DNA of 64,000 nucleotides, taken from positions 2,976,001 through 3,040,000 of the forward strand of contig NZ_AP022614.1 in NCBI RefSeq assembly GCF_010730575.1, read 5' to 3'. The position numbers were made by a program, and so were the translations under genes. The notes beneath the pieces were generated by a model. It ran no database searches and was not told the origin of the DNA. It saw only the letters and a program-made list of their open reading frames with translations. This stretch comes from Mycobacterium parmense (lineage in GTDB: Bacteria > Actinomycetota > Actinomycetes > Mycobacteriales > Mycobacteriaceae). This document shows positions 20,516 to 29,038 of this stretch, piece by piece. Each line of letters starts with the position of its first letter. Position 1 is the stretch's first letter.

Positions 20516-20592
20516 ACTGCCATCCTGGCACGTCCGTCTGTGATGCGCTTCGACCAACAGGCAGAGTCGGGCGTCCGGCAGAATCAGTCGAT

Positions 20593-21204
20593 ATGGGCTT
20601 GCACAACCACCGACTTGTACTGCTACGCCACGGCGAGACGGCGTGGTCGAAGTCCGGCCAGCACACCGGCCGCACCGACATCGAACTGACCGACACGGGC
20701 CGCCTCCAGGCTGAGCTGGCCGGCCGCGTCCTGCGCGAACTCAACCTCTCCGACCCGCTGGTGATCAGCAGCCCGCGCATTCGCGCGTTGACCACCGCGA
20801 AGTTGGCCGGGCTCAGCGTCGACGACGTGACCCCCCTGCTGTCGGAATGGGATTATGGCTCCTACGAAGGGCTGACGACCGAGCAGATCCACGAATCGGT
20901 GCCCGACTGGCTGATCTGGACGCACGGCTGCCCGGGCGGTGAGAGTGTGGCGCAGGTCAGCGACCGCGCCGACCGGGCCGTCGCGCTGGCGCTGGAACAC
21001 ATGACCTCTCGCGACGTGATTTTCGTGGGCCACAGCCACTTCTCCCGCTCGATCATCACACGGTGGGTCGAGCTTCCGCTGGTCGAGGGCAGCCGCTTCT
21101 GGATGCTCGCCGGCTCGATCGCGGTGTGCGGGTTCGAGCACGGCGTGCGGCAGCTGGCCGCGCTCGGGCTGACCGGCCTACCGCAGGCGATCGCGCCCGG
21201 GTGA
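20593..21204 (+). CDS. gpm2: Histidine phosphatase superfamily acid phosphatase (Rv3214/Gpm2-like)
   Basis: 203 residues. The catalytic LRHGETAWS motif is near the N-terminus (phospho-accepting His in RHGE), SSPRIRALTTAKLAG and EWDYGSYEG follow, and a second His sits in IFVGHSHFS. It resembles M. tuberculosis Rv3214. That protein was named as a phosphoglycerate mutase, but the M. tuberculosis enzyme has been reported to act as an acid phosphatase. It overlaps the downstream isochorismate synthase gene (GTGA), indicating translational coupling, and co-occurrence with entC is conserved. It is divergent from the parA-like gene. Confidence 0.9.
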   Translation: MGLHNHRLVLLRHGETAWSKSGQHTGRTDIELTDTGRLQAELAGRVLRELNLSDPLVISSPRIRALTTAKLAGLSVDDVTPLLSEWDYGSYEGLTTEQIHESVPDWLIWTHGCPGGESVAQVSDRADRAVALALEHMTSRDVIFVGHSHFSRSIITRWVELPLVEGSRFWMLAGSIAVCGFEHGVRQLAALGLTGLPQAIAPG

Positions 21205-22307
21205 GCGGCACCGAAGGCGAACCGCCGTTCGCGCTGTGCGGGCCGTCGAACACGGTCGTCGCTGGTGGGGTGCGACGGCGCTACCACAACGTCCGTGCTG
21301 CGCAGGCGGCCCTGCGGGCCGGCACGGTTCCGATTGTGTTGGGCGCGTTGCCTTTCGACGTCAACGATCCGGCGGCCCTGCTGGCGCCGGAGACAGTGCG
21401 CACCACCGACGGCCCGCCAGGGTGGCCGACGGGCCCGCTGCCGCCCGTGCGCGTGGCCGCCGCCCTCCCGGCGCCGGCCGAGTATCGCGCCCGCATCAGC
21501 CGGGCACGCGACGAACTCACCGCGCCGGACGCCTCGCTGCACAAGGTGGTGCTCGCCCGCGCGCTGCGTCTGGTCGCCGACGCGCCCCTGGACGCGCGCG
21601 TCATCCTGCGCCGGCTGGTCGCCGCGGACCCGGCCGCCTACGGCTACCTCGTGGACCTGACCGCAGCCGGGGGCGACTACGCGGGCGCCGCCCTGGTGGG
21701 CGCCAGCCCCGAGCTGCTGGTCGCCCGCTCCGGCGACCGGGTGGTGTGCAAGCCATTCGCCGGTTCGGCCCCGCGCGCCGGCGACCCCGAAGCCGACGCC
21801 GCCAACGGCGCGGCGCTGGCCGCATCGGCCAAGGACCGTCACGAGCACCAGTTGGTGATCGAGGCCATGCGGGTCGCCCTCGAGCCGCTGTGCGACGGGC
21901 TGGAGATTGCCGCCGAACCGCAGCTGAGCCGCACCGCGGCGGTCTGGCACCTGTCCACCCCGATCAGCGGCCGCCTGCGCGACACCTCCACCGACGCAAT
22001 CGATCTCGCGCTGGCGCTGCACCCCACCCCGGCGGTCGGCGGCGTGCCGACCAAGGCCGCGACGGAGCTGATCGCCGAGCTGGAAGGCGACCGCGGCTTC
22101 TACGCCGGCGCCGTGGGATGGTGCGACGCCCGCGGCGACGGCCACTGGGTGGTCTCGATCCGGTGCGCGCAGCTGTCGGCGGACCGGCGCACCGCGCTGG
22201 CGCGCGCCGGCGGCGGCATTGTCGCCGAATCCGACCCCGATGACGAATTGGCGGAGACCACAACCAAATTCGCGACGATCCTGCGCGCACTGGACGTCGG
22301 GCGATGA
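21201..22307 (+). CDS. entC: Isochorismate synthase (chorismate-binding enzyme)
   Basis: 368 residues from a GTG overlapping the upstream stop. The chorismate-binding fold is shown by LHKVVLARALRL, GASPELLVARSGDRV, KPFAGSAPR, SAKDRHEHQLVIE, LHPTPAVGGVPT and FYAGAVGW. It should convert chorismate to isochorismate for menaquinone or salicylate-type products. It corresponds to Rv3215 (372 aa). The ATGA overlap with the next gene (GNAT) continues a three-gene coupled unit. Which pathway it feeds cannot be told from the window. Confidence 0.92.
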   Translation: MSGTEGEPPFALCGPSNTVVAGGVRRRYHNVRAAQAALRAGTVPIVLGALPFDVNDPAALLAPETVRTTDGPPGWPTGPLPPVRVAAALPAPAEYRARISRARDELTAPDASLHKVVLARALRLVADAPLDARVILRRLVAADPAAYGYLVDLTAAGGDYAGAALVGASPELLVARSGDRVVCKPFAGSAPRAGDPEADAANGAALAASAKDRHEHQLVIEAMRVALEPLCDGLEIAAEPQLSRTAAVWHLSTPISGRLRDTSTDAIDLALALHPTPAVGGVPTKAATELIAELEGDRGFYAGAVGWCDARGDGHWVVSIRCAQLSADRRTALARAGGGIVAESDPDDELAETTTKFATILRALDVGR

Positions 22308-22786
22308 GCGGCGACATTCGTCGCGCCCGGCGGGGGGATGCCGCCGACATCACCGACATGATCCATGCGCTCGCCGACTTCGAGCACGCCGCCGAGCAGT
22401 GCACGGTCAACGAAAAGCAAATCGCCGCAGCACTTTTCGGCGCTCCACCGACCTTGTACGGGCACGTGGCGGAGGTCGGCGGCAAGATCGCGGCCACGGC
22501 GCTGTGGTTCCCCAACTTCTCCACCTGGGACGGTGTCGCGGGGATCTACCTCGAAGACCTCTACGTGCGGCCGGGGTTTCGCCGCCGCGGCCTGGCCCGC
22601 GCACTGCTGGCGGCGCTGGCGGCCGAATGCGTCGCCGGCGGTTACACGCGACTGTCGTGGGCGGTGCTCAACTGGAACACCGACGCCATCGCGCTCTACG
22701 ACGGGGTCGGCGGCCAACCGCAGCGCGAATGGACCACCTATCGGCTGTCCGGCCGGCGCCTGGCCGAGCTGGCGGGACCCGCCTGA
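22304..22786 (+). CDS. GNAT-family N-acetyltransferase
   Basis: 160 residues. The GNAT core is present with the beta-strand IYLEDLYVRPGFRRRGLARALL (Q/RxxGxG/A acetyl-CoA loop in RPGFRRRGLA) and the later LSWAVLNWNTDAIALYDGVGG, typical of diamine/thialysine-type acetyltransferases. The acceptor is unknown. It starts in an ATGA overlap with entC. Its last 49 bases overlap the 3' end of the convergent membrane-protein gene, an unusually long antisense overlap. It corresponds to Rv3216. Confidence 0.88.
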   Translation: MSGDIRRARRGDAADITDMIHALADFEHAAEQCTVNEKQIAAALFGAPPTLYGHVAEVGGKIAATALWFPNFSTWDGVAGIYLEDLYVRPGFRRRGLARALLAALAAECVAGGYTRLSWAVLNWNTDAIALYDGVGGQPQREWTTYRLSGRRLAELAGPA

Positions 22787-23190
22787 CCGCCGCCCGCGGC
22801 CCACCGAACGGCCGCGGGGCTGAACAACAGCACCAGCACGGTCAGCGCCAGCACACCCAGGGGAAGCCCGAAAGCGGCGCGGTGCGAACTCACCGCGAGG
22901 TACCAGGCGACCGGCAGCAGCAGCAGCTCGGTGACCACCGCCAGCCCGCGGCCCCACCGCTTCCCGAAGGTCAGCGCGCGCCCGGCGGCCAGCACCACGG
23001 CGCCGACCAGCACGAACCAGACCGCGGTGCCCAGGCCGTTGACGACGCGCTGGTCGGCCCCCGCGGCGCCCCGAACCACCAGCACCACGGCCATCGCCAG
23101 CGCCGCCAGCCCCTGCACCGCGACGATGACACCTGCGGCGCGTACCACGGCCGGGACCACATCATCTGCGTTGCCAGGCAGGAACTTCAC
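22738..23190 (-). CDS. Four-TM integral membrane protein (Rv3217c type)
   Basis: 150 residues starting at GTG (M-K-F-L-P-G-N). Four hydrophobic segments are visible: VVRAAGVIVAVQGLAALAMAV, AVWFVLVGAVVLAAG, LAVVTELLLLPVAWYLAV and LPLGVLALTVLVLLF. There are short loops and a basic C-terminus. No catalytic motif is seen and the function is unknown. It overlaps the 3' end of the GNAT gene by 49 bp on the opposite strand and is divergent from the lipid-kinase gene by 92 bp. Confidence 0.82.
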   Translation of the reverse strand: MKFLPGNADDVVPAVVRAAGVIVAVQGLAALAMAVVLVVRGAAGADQRVVNGLGTAVWFVLVGAVVLAAGRALTFGKRWGRGLAVVTELLLLPVAWYLAVSSHRAAFGLPLGVLALTVLVLLFSPAAVRWAAGGGQAGPASSARRRPDSR

Positions 23191-23282
23191 CAGCGTCAGC
23201 GTAGTCAGCCCCGCGGGCCGTCCCCCGCGACCCGGTGTTCCCCACAGCAGGCCCTTAGCGGCCCCGCATAAGCTCGTGCATC

Positions 23283-24248
23283 ATGCGCGCCGTGCTGATC
23301 GTGAACCCCACCGCGACCTCGACAACCCCGGCCGGCCGCGACCTGCTGGCGCACGCGCTAAAAAGCCGGCTGCAGCTCACGGTCGAACACACCCGGCACC
23401 GCGGTCACGGCGCCGAGCTGGCACACAAAGCCGCCGCAGACGGCGTCGACCTGGTAGTGGTCCACGGCGGCGACGGGACGGTCAGTGGGGTGGTCAACGG
23501 CCTGCTGGGGCAGCCCGGATCCCTACCGACCGGTCCGGTGCCGGCCGTGGCGGTGGTGCCCGGCGGCTCGGCCAACGTGCTGGCGCGATCCCTGGGAATA
23601 TCACGGGACCCCGTCGCGGCCACCAACCAGCTCATCCAGCTGCTCGACGACTACCGCCGCCACCGCACCTGGCGGCGCATCGGGCTGATCGACTGCGGCG
23701 AGCGGTGGGCCGTGTTCAACACCGGCATGGGCGTGGACGCCGAGGTGGTGGCAGCCGTCGAGGCCGAACGCGACAAGGGCGGCAAGGTCACGGCTTGGCG
23801 CTACATCCGGGCCGCGGTGCCCGCGGTGTGGGGTTACACCCGGCGCGAGCCGATGCTCAAACTGGAACTGCCCGGCCGGGAAGCGATCAGCGGGGTGAGC
23901 TTCGTCTTCGTGTCGAATTCCAGTCCGTGGACCTTCGCAAACGAGCGTCCGGTGTGGACCAATCCCGGCTGCAGCTTCGAGTCCGGACTGGGGGTCTTCG
24001 CGCCGACCAGCATGAAGCCCATCCCCACCCTGCGGATCGTGCGCCAGATGTTCGCCAAACGGCCGACGTTCGACTTCAAGCACCTGATCACCGAGGACGA
24101 CGTGCCCTCTCTACAGGTAACCTCGACCGGGGTTCCGGTCGCCTGCCAGTTCGACGGCGATTACCTCGGTCTGCGGGAGACAATGACGTTCAGGGCCGTC
24201 CCGAACGCGCTGGCCGTGGTGGCCCCGCCCCACAAGGATCCGACCTGA
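23283..24248 (+). CDS. Diacylglycerol kinase-family lipid kinase
   Basis: 321 residues. The DAGK catalytic domain is evident from AVLIVNPTAT at the N-terminus, the nucleotide loop VVVHGGDGTVSGVVNGL, and VPGGSANVLARSLGI. The C-terminal beta domain (VPVACQFDGDYLG) is typical of YegS/DgkB-like lipid kinases. A mannoside phosphatidyl lipid or diacylglycerol substrate is possible but not shown by sequence. It corresponds to Rv3218. A hairpin at 24280-24297 follows the stop. Confidence 0.9.
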   Translation: MRAVLIVNPTATSTTPAGRDLLAHALKSRLQLTVEHTRHRGHGAELAHKAAADGVDLVVVHGGDGTVSGVVNGLLGQPGSLPTGPVPAVAVVPGGSANVLARSLGISRDPVAATNQLIQLLDDYRRHRTWRRIGLIDCGERWAVFNTGMGVDAEVVAAVEAERDKGGKVTAWRYIRAAVPAVWGYTRREPMLKLELPGREAISGVSFVFVSNSSPWTFANERPVWTNPGCSFESGLGVFAPTSMKPIPTLRIVRQMFAKRPTFDFKHLITEDDVPSLQVTSTGVPVACQFDGDYLGLRETMTFRAVPNALAVVAPPHKDPT

Positions 24249-24279
24249 CCTGCGCAAACAGTGCCACCAGCGGCCGCCC

Positions 24280-24297
24280 GGCGGAAAAAATTCCGCC
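24280..24297 (+). terminator. Short hairpin downstream of lipid-kinase gene
   Basis: GGCGGAA-AAAA-TTCCGCC, a perfect 7-bp stem with an A4 loop starting 32 bp after the stop codon. There is no U-tract after it, which is common for mycobacterial terminators. It also lies upstream of the whiB1 promoter. Confidence 0.45.
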
Positions 24298-24353
24298 AGA
24301 GTAGCCGATCAGTGTAGTACAACGGAGTAATGGCGCGGTTTCAGCACGGTCAA

Positions 24354-24369
24354 AGTGAGATAGCCCACG
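24354..24369 (+). promoter_or_regulatory. CRP (Rv3676-type) binding site in the whiB1 promoter
   Basis: AGTGAGATAGCCCACG fits the mycobacterial CRP consensus TGTGA-N6-TCACA with mismatches. It matches what I recall of the characterised cAMP-CRP site upstream of M. tuberculosis whiB1. It sits about 160-175 bp before the whiB1 ATG within a 281-bp intergenic region that is AT-richer than its surroundings. The remaining intergenic sequence has no gene. Confidence 0.78.
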
Positions 24370-24529
24370 AGCGAACGCACGCTATTGACATCTGTTGAGC
24401 CTGTGAAACGATCGAAAGGTTGCATGCAGAAATTTACGTAGGGGCGCGGAACCTTTTCTTGTGCACGCGGTAACAGCCTAAGAAAAAGGCCGTGCGCCTT
24501 GCTGCGCACTCAGTGAGGAGTATCAAGGT

Positions 24530-24784
24530 ATGGATTGGCGCCACAAGGCGGTCTGTCGCGACGAGGACCCGGAGCTGTTCTTCCCGGTAGGGAACAGCGG
24601 CCCGGCGCTCGCACAGATCGCTGACGCAAAACTGGTCTGCAATCGGTGCCCGGTCACCACGGAGTGCCTCGGCTGGGCTTTGAACACCGGCCAGGACTCG
24701 GGGGTTTGGGGCGGCATGAGCGAGGACGAGCGACGCGCACTCAAGCGTCGCAATGCGCGGACGAAGGCCCGTAGCGGAGTCTGA
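24530..24784 (+). CDS. whiB1: Transcription factor WhiB1, NO-sensing [4Fe-4S] protein
   Basis: 84 residues, full length. Four cluster ligands are present: Cys9, Cys37, Cys40 and Cys46 (C...CxxC...C). The GVWGG turn follows, then a basic DNA-binding tail (RRALKRRNARTKAR). WhiB1 is essential in M. tuberculosis, binds SigA, and its cluster reacts with nitric oxide. The context is as in M. tuberculosis (Rv3219), including the upstream CRP site. A perfect 36-bp palindrome 12 bp after the stop likely terminates it. Confidence 0.97.
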   Translation: MDWRHKAVCRDEDPELFFPVGNSGPALAQIADAKLVCNRCPVTTECLGWALNTGQDSGVWGGMSEDERRALKRRNARTKARSGV

Positions 24785-24796
24785 CCCAGTTGCATA

Positions 24797-24832
24797 CAGT
24801 GCGGCCTCGACGAATTCGTCGGGGCCGCACTG
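24797..24832. terminator. Bidirectional terminator between whiB1 and pdtaS
   Basis: The segment is symmetric about 24814.5. The outer arms CAGTGCGGCC and GGCCGCACTG pair perfectly, and the inner CGACGAATTCGTCG is itself palindromic, with only a T/G mismatch joining them. Because it lies between convergent genes, it can fold in both transcripts. Confidence 0.8.
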
Positions 24833-24862
24833 TTGTGCGGGGCCCCGGCCGCGCCGGTCGCC

Positions 24863-26368
24863 TCACAGCTGCAGCCGGGCCCGCCGCCCGATCGGCACCC
24901 GGAGCACCACATCGGTACCACCGCCCGCGCCCTGCCGCATGCCCAACGTGCCGTCGAGTTCCGCGGACACCAACGTCCGCACGATCTGCAGGCCCAGGCT
25001 GTCGGAGTGTTCGAGGCTGAATCCCTGCGGCAACCCGCGCCCGTCGTCGTGCACGACGACGTCGAGCCAGCGGGCCGAGCGTTCGGCGCGGATGGTCACC
25101 GACCCTTCTTGCGCGGCCGGATCGAAGGCGTGCTCGATCGCGTTTTGCACGAGCTCGGTGATCACCATGATCAGGGCGGTCGCGCGGTCGGAATCCAGAA
25201 CGCCGAGGTCGCCGACCCGGTTGATCCGGATGGGCCGGTCCACCGACGCCACGTCGTTCATGATCGGGAGGATCCGGTCGATCACCTCGTCGAGGTTCAC
25301 CTGCTCGTCGACCGACATCGACAGCGCGTCGTGCACCAGCGCGATCGACGACACCCGCCGCACCGACTCGATCAGCGCCTCGCGGCCCTCGGCGTTGACC
25401 GTCCGGCGGGCCTGCAGGCGCAGCAGCGCCGCGACGGTCTGCAGGTTGTTCTTCACCCGGTGGTGGATCTCACGGATCGTGGCGTCCTTCGAGATGAGGG
25501 CCCGGTCGCGGCGCTTCACCTCGGTGACGTCGCGGATCAGCACGGCGGCGCCCGCGCTGGCGCCCTTGACCACCAACGGCAGCGTGCGCAACAGCACCGT
25601 TGCTCCCCCGGCGTCGACCTCCATCCGCATGCTCTTCCCGCCGGCGACCAGGTCCTCCACATGCTCGGCCACCTCCTGCGCCTCGAACGGGTCCGAGATG
25701 AGGGGCCGGGTGGCGTCGACGAGGTGGTGGCCCTCCAATTCGCTGGTCAGGCCCATCCGGTGATACGCCGACAACGCGTTGGGGCTCGCGTAGGCGACGA
25801 CGCCGTCGACGTCCAGGCGGATGAAGCCGTCGCCCACCCGCGGCGTCGAGCGCGACATGGCCACGTCCCGCACGTCGGGGAAGGTGCCCTCGGAGAGCAT
25901 GTGCACCAGGTTCATGGCGCATTCCCGGTAGGCCGTCTCCAGGTGGCCGGACAAGTCGTCGGGCGACGGCGCTGTCTGGTGCCGGGTGAGCACGGCCACC
26001 ACCTGGCCGCCGTACCGCACCGGGGAGGCCTCGACCTGCGTGCCGGGCAGTAACCACGAATGTTGTTGGCTCAGTTCGTTCTCGCCCCGGGCGGCGCCGG
26101 ATGCGAAGGTCTCGGCGACCAGCGGCAAGCGTTCGTCGGGGATGGCGGTGGCCACGGCGTCGGTCTGCAGCACCGTGGGCGCGGTCGTCGGCCGGCATTG
26201 CGCCACGCAGACCAGCACGCCGTCGTCGCGGCGCACCCACATCAAGTAGTCGGCGAACGACAAGTCGGCCAGCAGCTGCCACTCCCCGACCACCGCGTGC
26301 AGATGGTCGACGGCGTTACCGGGCAGCATGGTGTGCTCGGCAAGCAGATCACCGAGAGTGGACATCAC
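24863..26368 (-). CDS. pdtaS: Sensor histidine kinase PdtaS
   Basis: 501 residues, cytosolic, no transmembrane helix. In order: an N-terminal GAF-like domain (1-150), a PAS domain near 180-290 (VDGVVAYASPNALSAYHRMG), the HisKA_2 dimerisation helix with the phospho-acceptor in REIHHRVKNNLQTVAALLR, and a HATPase_c domain (VQNAIEHAF, VVHDDGRGLPQGF, GLQIVRTLV). It phosphorylates the RNA-binding response regulator PdtaR, which is not encoded nearby. It corresponds to Rv3220c. It is convergent with whiB1. Confidence 0.95.
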   Translation of the reverse strand: MMSTLGDLLAEHTMLPGNAVDHLHAVVGEWQLLADLSFADYLMWVRRDDGVLVCVAQCRPTTAPTVLQTDAVATAIPDERLPLVAETFASGAARGENELSQQHSWLLPGTQVEASPVRYGGQVVAVLTRHQTAPSPDDLSGHLETAYRECAMNLVHMLSEGTFPDVRDVAMSRSTPRVGDGFIRLDVDGVVAYASPNALSAYHRMGLTSELEGHHLVDATRPLISDPFEAQEVAEHVEDLVAGGKSMRMEVDAGGATVLLRTLPLVVKGASAGAAVLIRDVTEVKRRDRALISKDATIREIHHRVKNNLQTVAALLRLQARRTVNAEGREALIESVRRVSSIALVHDALSMSVDEQVNLDEVIDRILPIMNDVASVDRPIRINRVGDLGVLDSDRATALIMVITELVQNAIEHAFDPAAQEGSVTIRAERSARWLDVVVHDDGRGLPQGFSLEHSDSLGLQIVRTLVSAELDGTLGMRQGAGGGTDVVLRVPIGRRARLQL

Positions 26369-26414
26369 TGACCCCCGAGTCGTTCCCGGGCGCTGGGCAC
26401 AACCGGCGCAACGG

Positions 26415-26630
26415 CTAGCTGATCACGGCGATCAGGTCGCCCGCCTGGATGACATCGCCGACCGCAACGCTGACCTTGCTTACGGTGCCGGCGGTTTCGG
26501 CCAGGACCGGAATCTCCATCTTCATCGACTCCAGCAGCACCACGGTGTGACCCTTGCCGATCTCGTCACCCTCGCTGACACAGACTTCGAGCACGCTGGC
26601 CACGATCTCGGCGCGCACATCCTCGGCCAT
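26415..26630 (-). CDS. Biotinylated/biotinyl-lipoyl single-domain protein TB7.3
   Basis: 71 residues from the ATG in MAEDVRAEIV, the same size as M. tuberculosis TB7.3 (Rv3221c). It is a stand-alone biotinyl domain with the attachment motif ESMKMEIP (Lys37 is the biotinylation site) and the GDVIQAGDLIAVI closing strand. It could act as a free biotin carboxyl carrier, but no carboxylase gene is adjacent. A frame 20 codons longer exists upstream, but the domain starts here. It lies 46 bp downstream of the pdtaS start region on the same strand. Confidence 0.92.
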   Translation of the reverse strand: MAEDVRAEIVASVLEVCVSEGDEIGKGHTVVLLESMKMEIPVLAETAGTVSKVSVAVGDVIQAGDLIAVIS

Positions 26631-26837
26631 ACTCACTCCGCTCGTTTCGGCCATTCGCGCAGGCAAGCTGCTGGTCCCGCAAGCCCGCATCAGGCTCAGG
26701 TGTATATCGAACCATAGGACCGGTCGGGACCGCGGCGCGCAGGGCCTCTGATGAGCCGGCGCCGCGCCGTGAGAGACTGACGGTAAGCCGACGGGCGCGG
26801 GGCGCTCGATCTGACGTCAATCACGGAGGTTTCGACG

Positions 26838-26912
26838 ATGGCCAAGCGTGGCCGTAAGAAGCGCGACCGCAAGCACAGCAAAGCCAATCACGGCAAGCGG
26901 CCCAACGCCTGA
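26838..26912 (+). CDS. Large-subunit ribosomal protein bL37 (24 residues)
   Basis: A 24-codon gene, too short for most gene callers: M-A-K-R-G-R-K-K-R-D-R-K-H then SKANHGKRPNA. It is extremely basic and matches, as far as I recall, the small protein bL37 seen in mycobacterial 70S cryo-EM structures. GGAGGT sits just upstream at about 26825-26830 with good spacing, and the ATG is clear. It lies on the plus strand between TB7.3 and rshA, which are both on the minus strand, so it has its own promoter. Confidence 0.9.
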   Translation: MAKRGRKKRDRKHSKANHGKRPNA

Positions 26913-26921
26913 CGGGAGCGG

Positions 26922-27224
26922 TTATTCCGCTCCCCGGATGATGGTGGTCCGGCGGATCTCCAGCCGGAGGCGCTCGCGCAGCGACTCCGGGGCCCTCTCG
27001 CCCCGGCACTTGGTCGCGATCAGCGACTTGATCCGCTCCTCGATGCCGTAGTGCTTGAAACACCCGGGGCATGCTTCGAGGTGCTGGCGCAGGCGCTCGC
27101 GTGCCTCTGGCGTGCACTCACCGTCGAGCAGGGTCCATACCTCGGCGATCACCTCGGCGCAGCCGATGTCGCCGTGAGCATGGTCGTTGGGGCACAGCTC
27201 GCGCGGGTCCGACAGCTCGCTCAT
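26922..27224 (-). CDS. rshA: Anti-sigma factor RshA (zinc-binding, redox sensing)
   Basis: 100 residues. It has the ZAS zinc motif HLEACPGC (His48, Cys52, Cys55) in a helical SigH-binding N-terminal half and a basic C-terminus. RshA holds SigH inactive until oxidation or phosphorylation releases it. Its ATG overlaps the sigH stop as ATGA, giving coupled expression. A longer frame upstream is sigH sequence in another register. It corresponds to Rv3221A. Confidence 0.95.
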   Translation of the reverse strand: MSELSDPRELCPNDHAHGDIGCAEVIAEVWTLLDGECTPEARERLRQHLEACPGCFKHYGIEERIKSLIATKCRGERAPESLRERLRLEIRRTTIIRGAE

Positions 27225-27874
27225 GACGACACCTCCTCGTGCGCCTGCCGGCCGCGGTTGAAGCCACGCTCCTTGGCCACGTCGGCCAGGAGTTCCCGCA
27301 GCTGACGTCTGCCGCGGTGCAGCCGCGACATTACCGTTCCGATGGGCGTATCCATGATCTCGGCGATCTCTTTGTACGGAAAACCTTCGACGTCGGCGTA
27401 GTAGACGGCCATCCGGAAATCCTCCGGCAACGCCTGCAGCGCTTCCTTGATCTCCGAGTCCGGCAGCCCTTCGAGGGCCTCGACCTCGGCCGAGCGCAGC
27501 CCCGTCGACGAATGCTCGGCGTTGGAAGCCAGCTGCCAGTCGGTGATCTCCTCGGTGGGATACTCCGCCGGCTGGCGCTGCCTCTTGCGGTAGCTGTTGA
27601 TGTAGGTGTTGGTCAGGATCCGGTACAGCCACGCCTTGAGGTTGGTACCGGCCCGAAACGATCGGAACCCCGCGTAGGCCTTGACCATCGTCTCCTGCAG
27701 GAGGTCTTCGGCGTCGGCGGGATTGCGCGTCATCCGCAGCGCACCGCCGTAGAGCTGGTCCAACAGGGGAATCGCGTCGCGCTCGAAGCGCGCCGTCAGT
27801 TCCTCGTCGGTCTCCTCGTGGGGGGCGGCCGCGGTCAGGTCCGCGCCGTCTCGGCCATCGTCAGAGTCGGCCAT
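27221..27874 (-). CDS. sigH: ECF RNA polymerase sigma factor SigH
   Basis: 217 residues from the ATG in [10 protein letters not shown] (M. tuberculosis SigH is 216). The sigma-70 region 2 ([32 protein letters not shown]) and region 4 ([30 protein letters not shown]) are complete. SigH directs the oxidative and heat stress response (thioredoxin system, sigB, sigE). The frame stays open upstream to 28072, but that part lacks sigma similarity. rshA follows in an ATGA overlap. Confidence 0.95.
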   Translation of the reverse strand: MADSDDGRDGADLTAAAPHEETDEELTARFERDAIPLLDQLYGGALRMTRNPADAEDLLQETMVKAYAGFRSFRAGTNLKAWLYRILTNTYINSYRKRQRQPAEYPTEEITDWQLASNAEHSSTGLRSAEVEALEGLPDSEIKEALQALPEDFRMAVYYADVEGFPYKEIAEIMDTPIGTVMSRLHRGRRQLRELLADVAKERGFNRGRQAHEEVSS

Positions 27875-28096
27875 ATCGATCAACCCGGTCCCTTCTGCTG
27901 CGGTGTTGCCGGAGAGCACCGATAGCGCCGCCGGGCTCGCGATGAGGCGAACCAACTGCTCGGCGCCTGCTGGACTGTCCAACAGGCTCGTCGCCGTCGA
28001 CACCAGACTGCTCCTTCCCAATCTAGAGGCTGCCCCCGACAGTGTCTGCCCGGGCCGCCGCCGCATCCGCATCGGAAACCGAATAAATCACATAAA

Positions 28097-28126
28097 CCAA
28101 CAGTGCTCCCGGCCGCGGTATTTCCC
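28097..28126 (-). promoter_or_regulatory. Candidate SigH-dependent promoter upstream of sigH
   Basis: On the minus strand GGGAAA (28126-28121) is followed after about 20 bp by TGTTGG (GTT at 28101-28099). This fits the GGAA ... GTT pattern of SigH promoters and the known autoregulation of sigH. It lies about 225 bp before the chosen start. The rest of the 305-bp intergenic stretch 27875-28179 shows no gene. Confidence 0.45.
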
Positions 28127-28179
28127 GAGCAAACTCGGGCCGTGAACTCGCCCGGAAGGGCTGGCGTTAGTGTGACGCC

Positions 28180-29028
28180 ATGTCCTTATCAGGCAAGACC
28201 ATGTTCATCTCCGGCGCCAGTCGTGGGATCGGCCTCGCGATCGCCAAACGCGCCGCCCGGGACGGCGCCAACATCGCCCTGATCGCCAAGACCGCCGAGC
28301 CGCATCCGAAGCTGCCGGGCACCGTGTTCACCGCCGCCAAGGAGCTCGAGGAGGCCGGCGGACAGGCGCTGCCGATCGTCGGCGACGTCCGCGATCCCGA
28401 TTCCGTCGAATCCGCGGTGGCCAAGACCGTCGAGCAGTTCGGCGGCATCGACATCTGCGTGAACAACGCCTCGGCGATCAACCTCGGATCCATCACCGAG
28501 GTGTCGATGAAGCGCTTCGACCTGATGAACGGCATCCAGGTGCGCGGCACCTACGCGGTCTCGCGGGCGTGCATCCCGCACCTGAAGGGCCGGGAGAACC
28601 CGCACATTCTGACGCTGTCACCGCCGGTGCTGCTGGGCAGCGAGTGGCTCAAGCCGACCGCCTACATGATGGCGAAGTTCGGGATGACGCTGTGCGCCCT
28701 GGGGATCGCCGAAGAGATGCGCGAGGAGGGGATCGCGTCGAACACGTTGTGGCCGCGCACGCTGGTGGCCACCGCCGCCGTGCAGAACCTGCTTGGCGGT
28801 GAAGAGGCGATGAGCCGGGCGCGCAAGCCCGAGGTGTACTCCGACGCGGCCTACGTCATCCTCAACAAGCCGTCGAAGGAGTACACCGGCAACATGCTGC
28901 TGTGCGAGGACGTGCTGGTCGAGTCCGGCGTCAAGGATCTCTCGGTCTACGACTGCGTTCCCGGTTCGCAACTGGGCGTGGACTTCTGGGTCGACGGTGT
29001 CAACCCGCCGGGATACGTCCAGCCGTAA
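28180..29028 (+). CDS. Short-chain dehydrogenase/reductase, HSDL2-like (Rv3224)
   Basis: 282 residues. It has the Rossmann motif SGASRGIG (residues 11-18), NNASAIN, and a catalytic Tyr/Lys in YMMAK with an upstream Ser in LSPPVLL. The wide spacing and the C-terminal extension (LNKPSKEYTGNMLLCEDVL) match the hydroxysteroid-dehydrogenase-like-2 subfamily. It is divergent from sigH and followed 10 bp later by the ybaK-like gene, so the two are likely one transcript. The substrate is unknown. Confidence 0.9.
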   Translation: MSLSGKTMFISGASRGIGLAIAKRAARDGANIALIAKTAEPHPKLPGTVFTAAKELEEAGGQALPIVGDVRDPDSVESAVAKTVEQFGGIDICVNNASAINLGSITEVSMKRFDLMNGIQVRGTYAVSRACIPHLKGRENPHILTLSPPVLLGSEWLKPTAYMMAKFGMTLCALGIAEEMREEGIASNTLWPRTLVATAAVQNLLGGEEAMSRARKPEVYSDAAYVILNKPSKEYTGNMLLCEDVLVESGVKDLSVYDCVPGSQLGVDFWVDGVNPPGYVQP

Positions 29029-29038
29029 GGGGAGCGAG

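Noticed and set aside
24833..26053. A 406-codon open frame antisense to pdtaS
   Set aside because: The composition is typical of antisense translation (His/Asp/Val/Arg), and the minus strand has intact GAF, PAS, HisKA_2 and HATPase motifs.
27875..28072. N-terminal extension of sigH (66 extra codons)
   Set aside because: No sigma-factor similarity, and the chosen ATG gives the family length. A longer isoform was not supported by a clear ribosome site.
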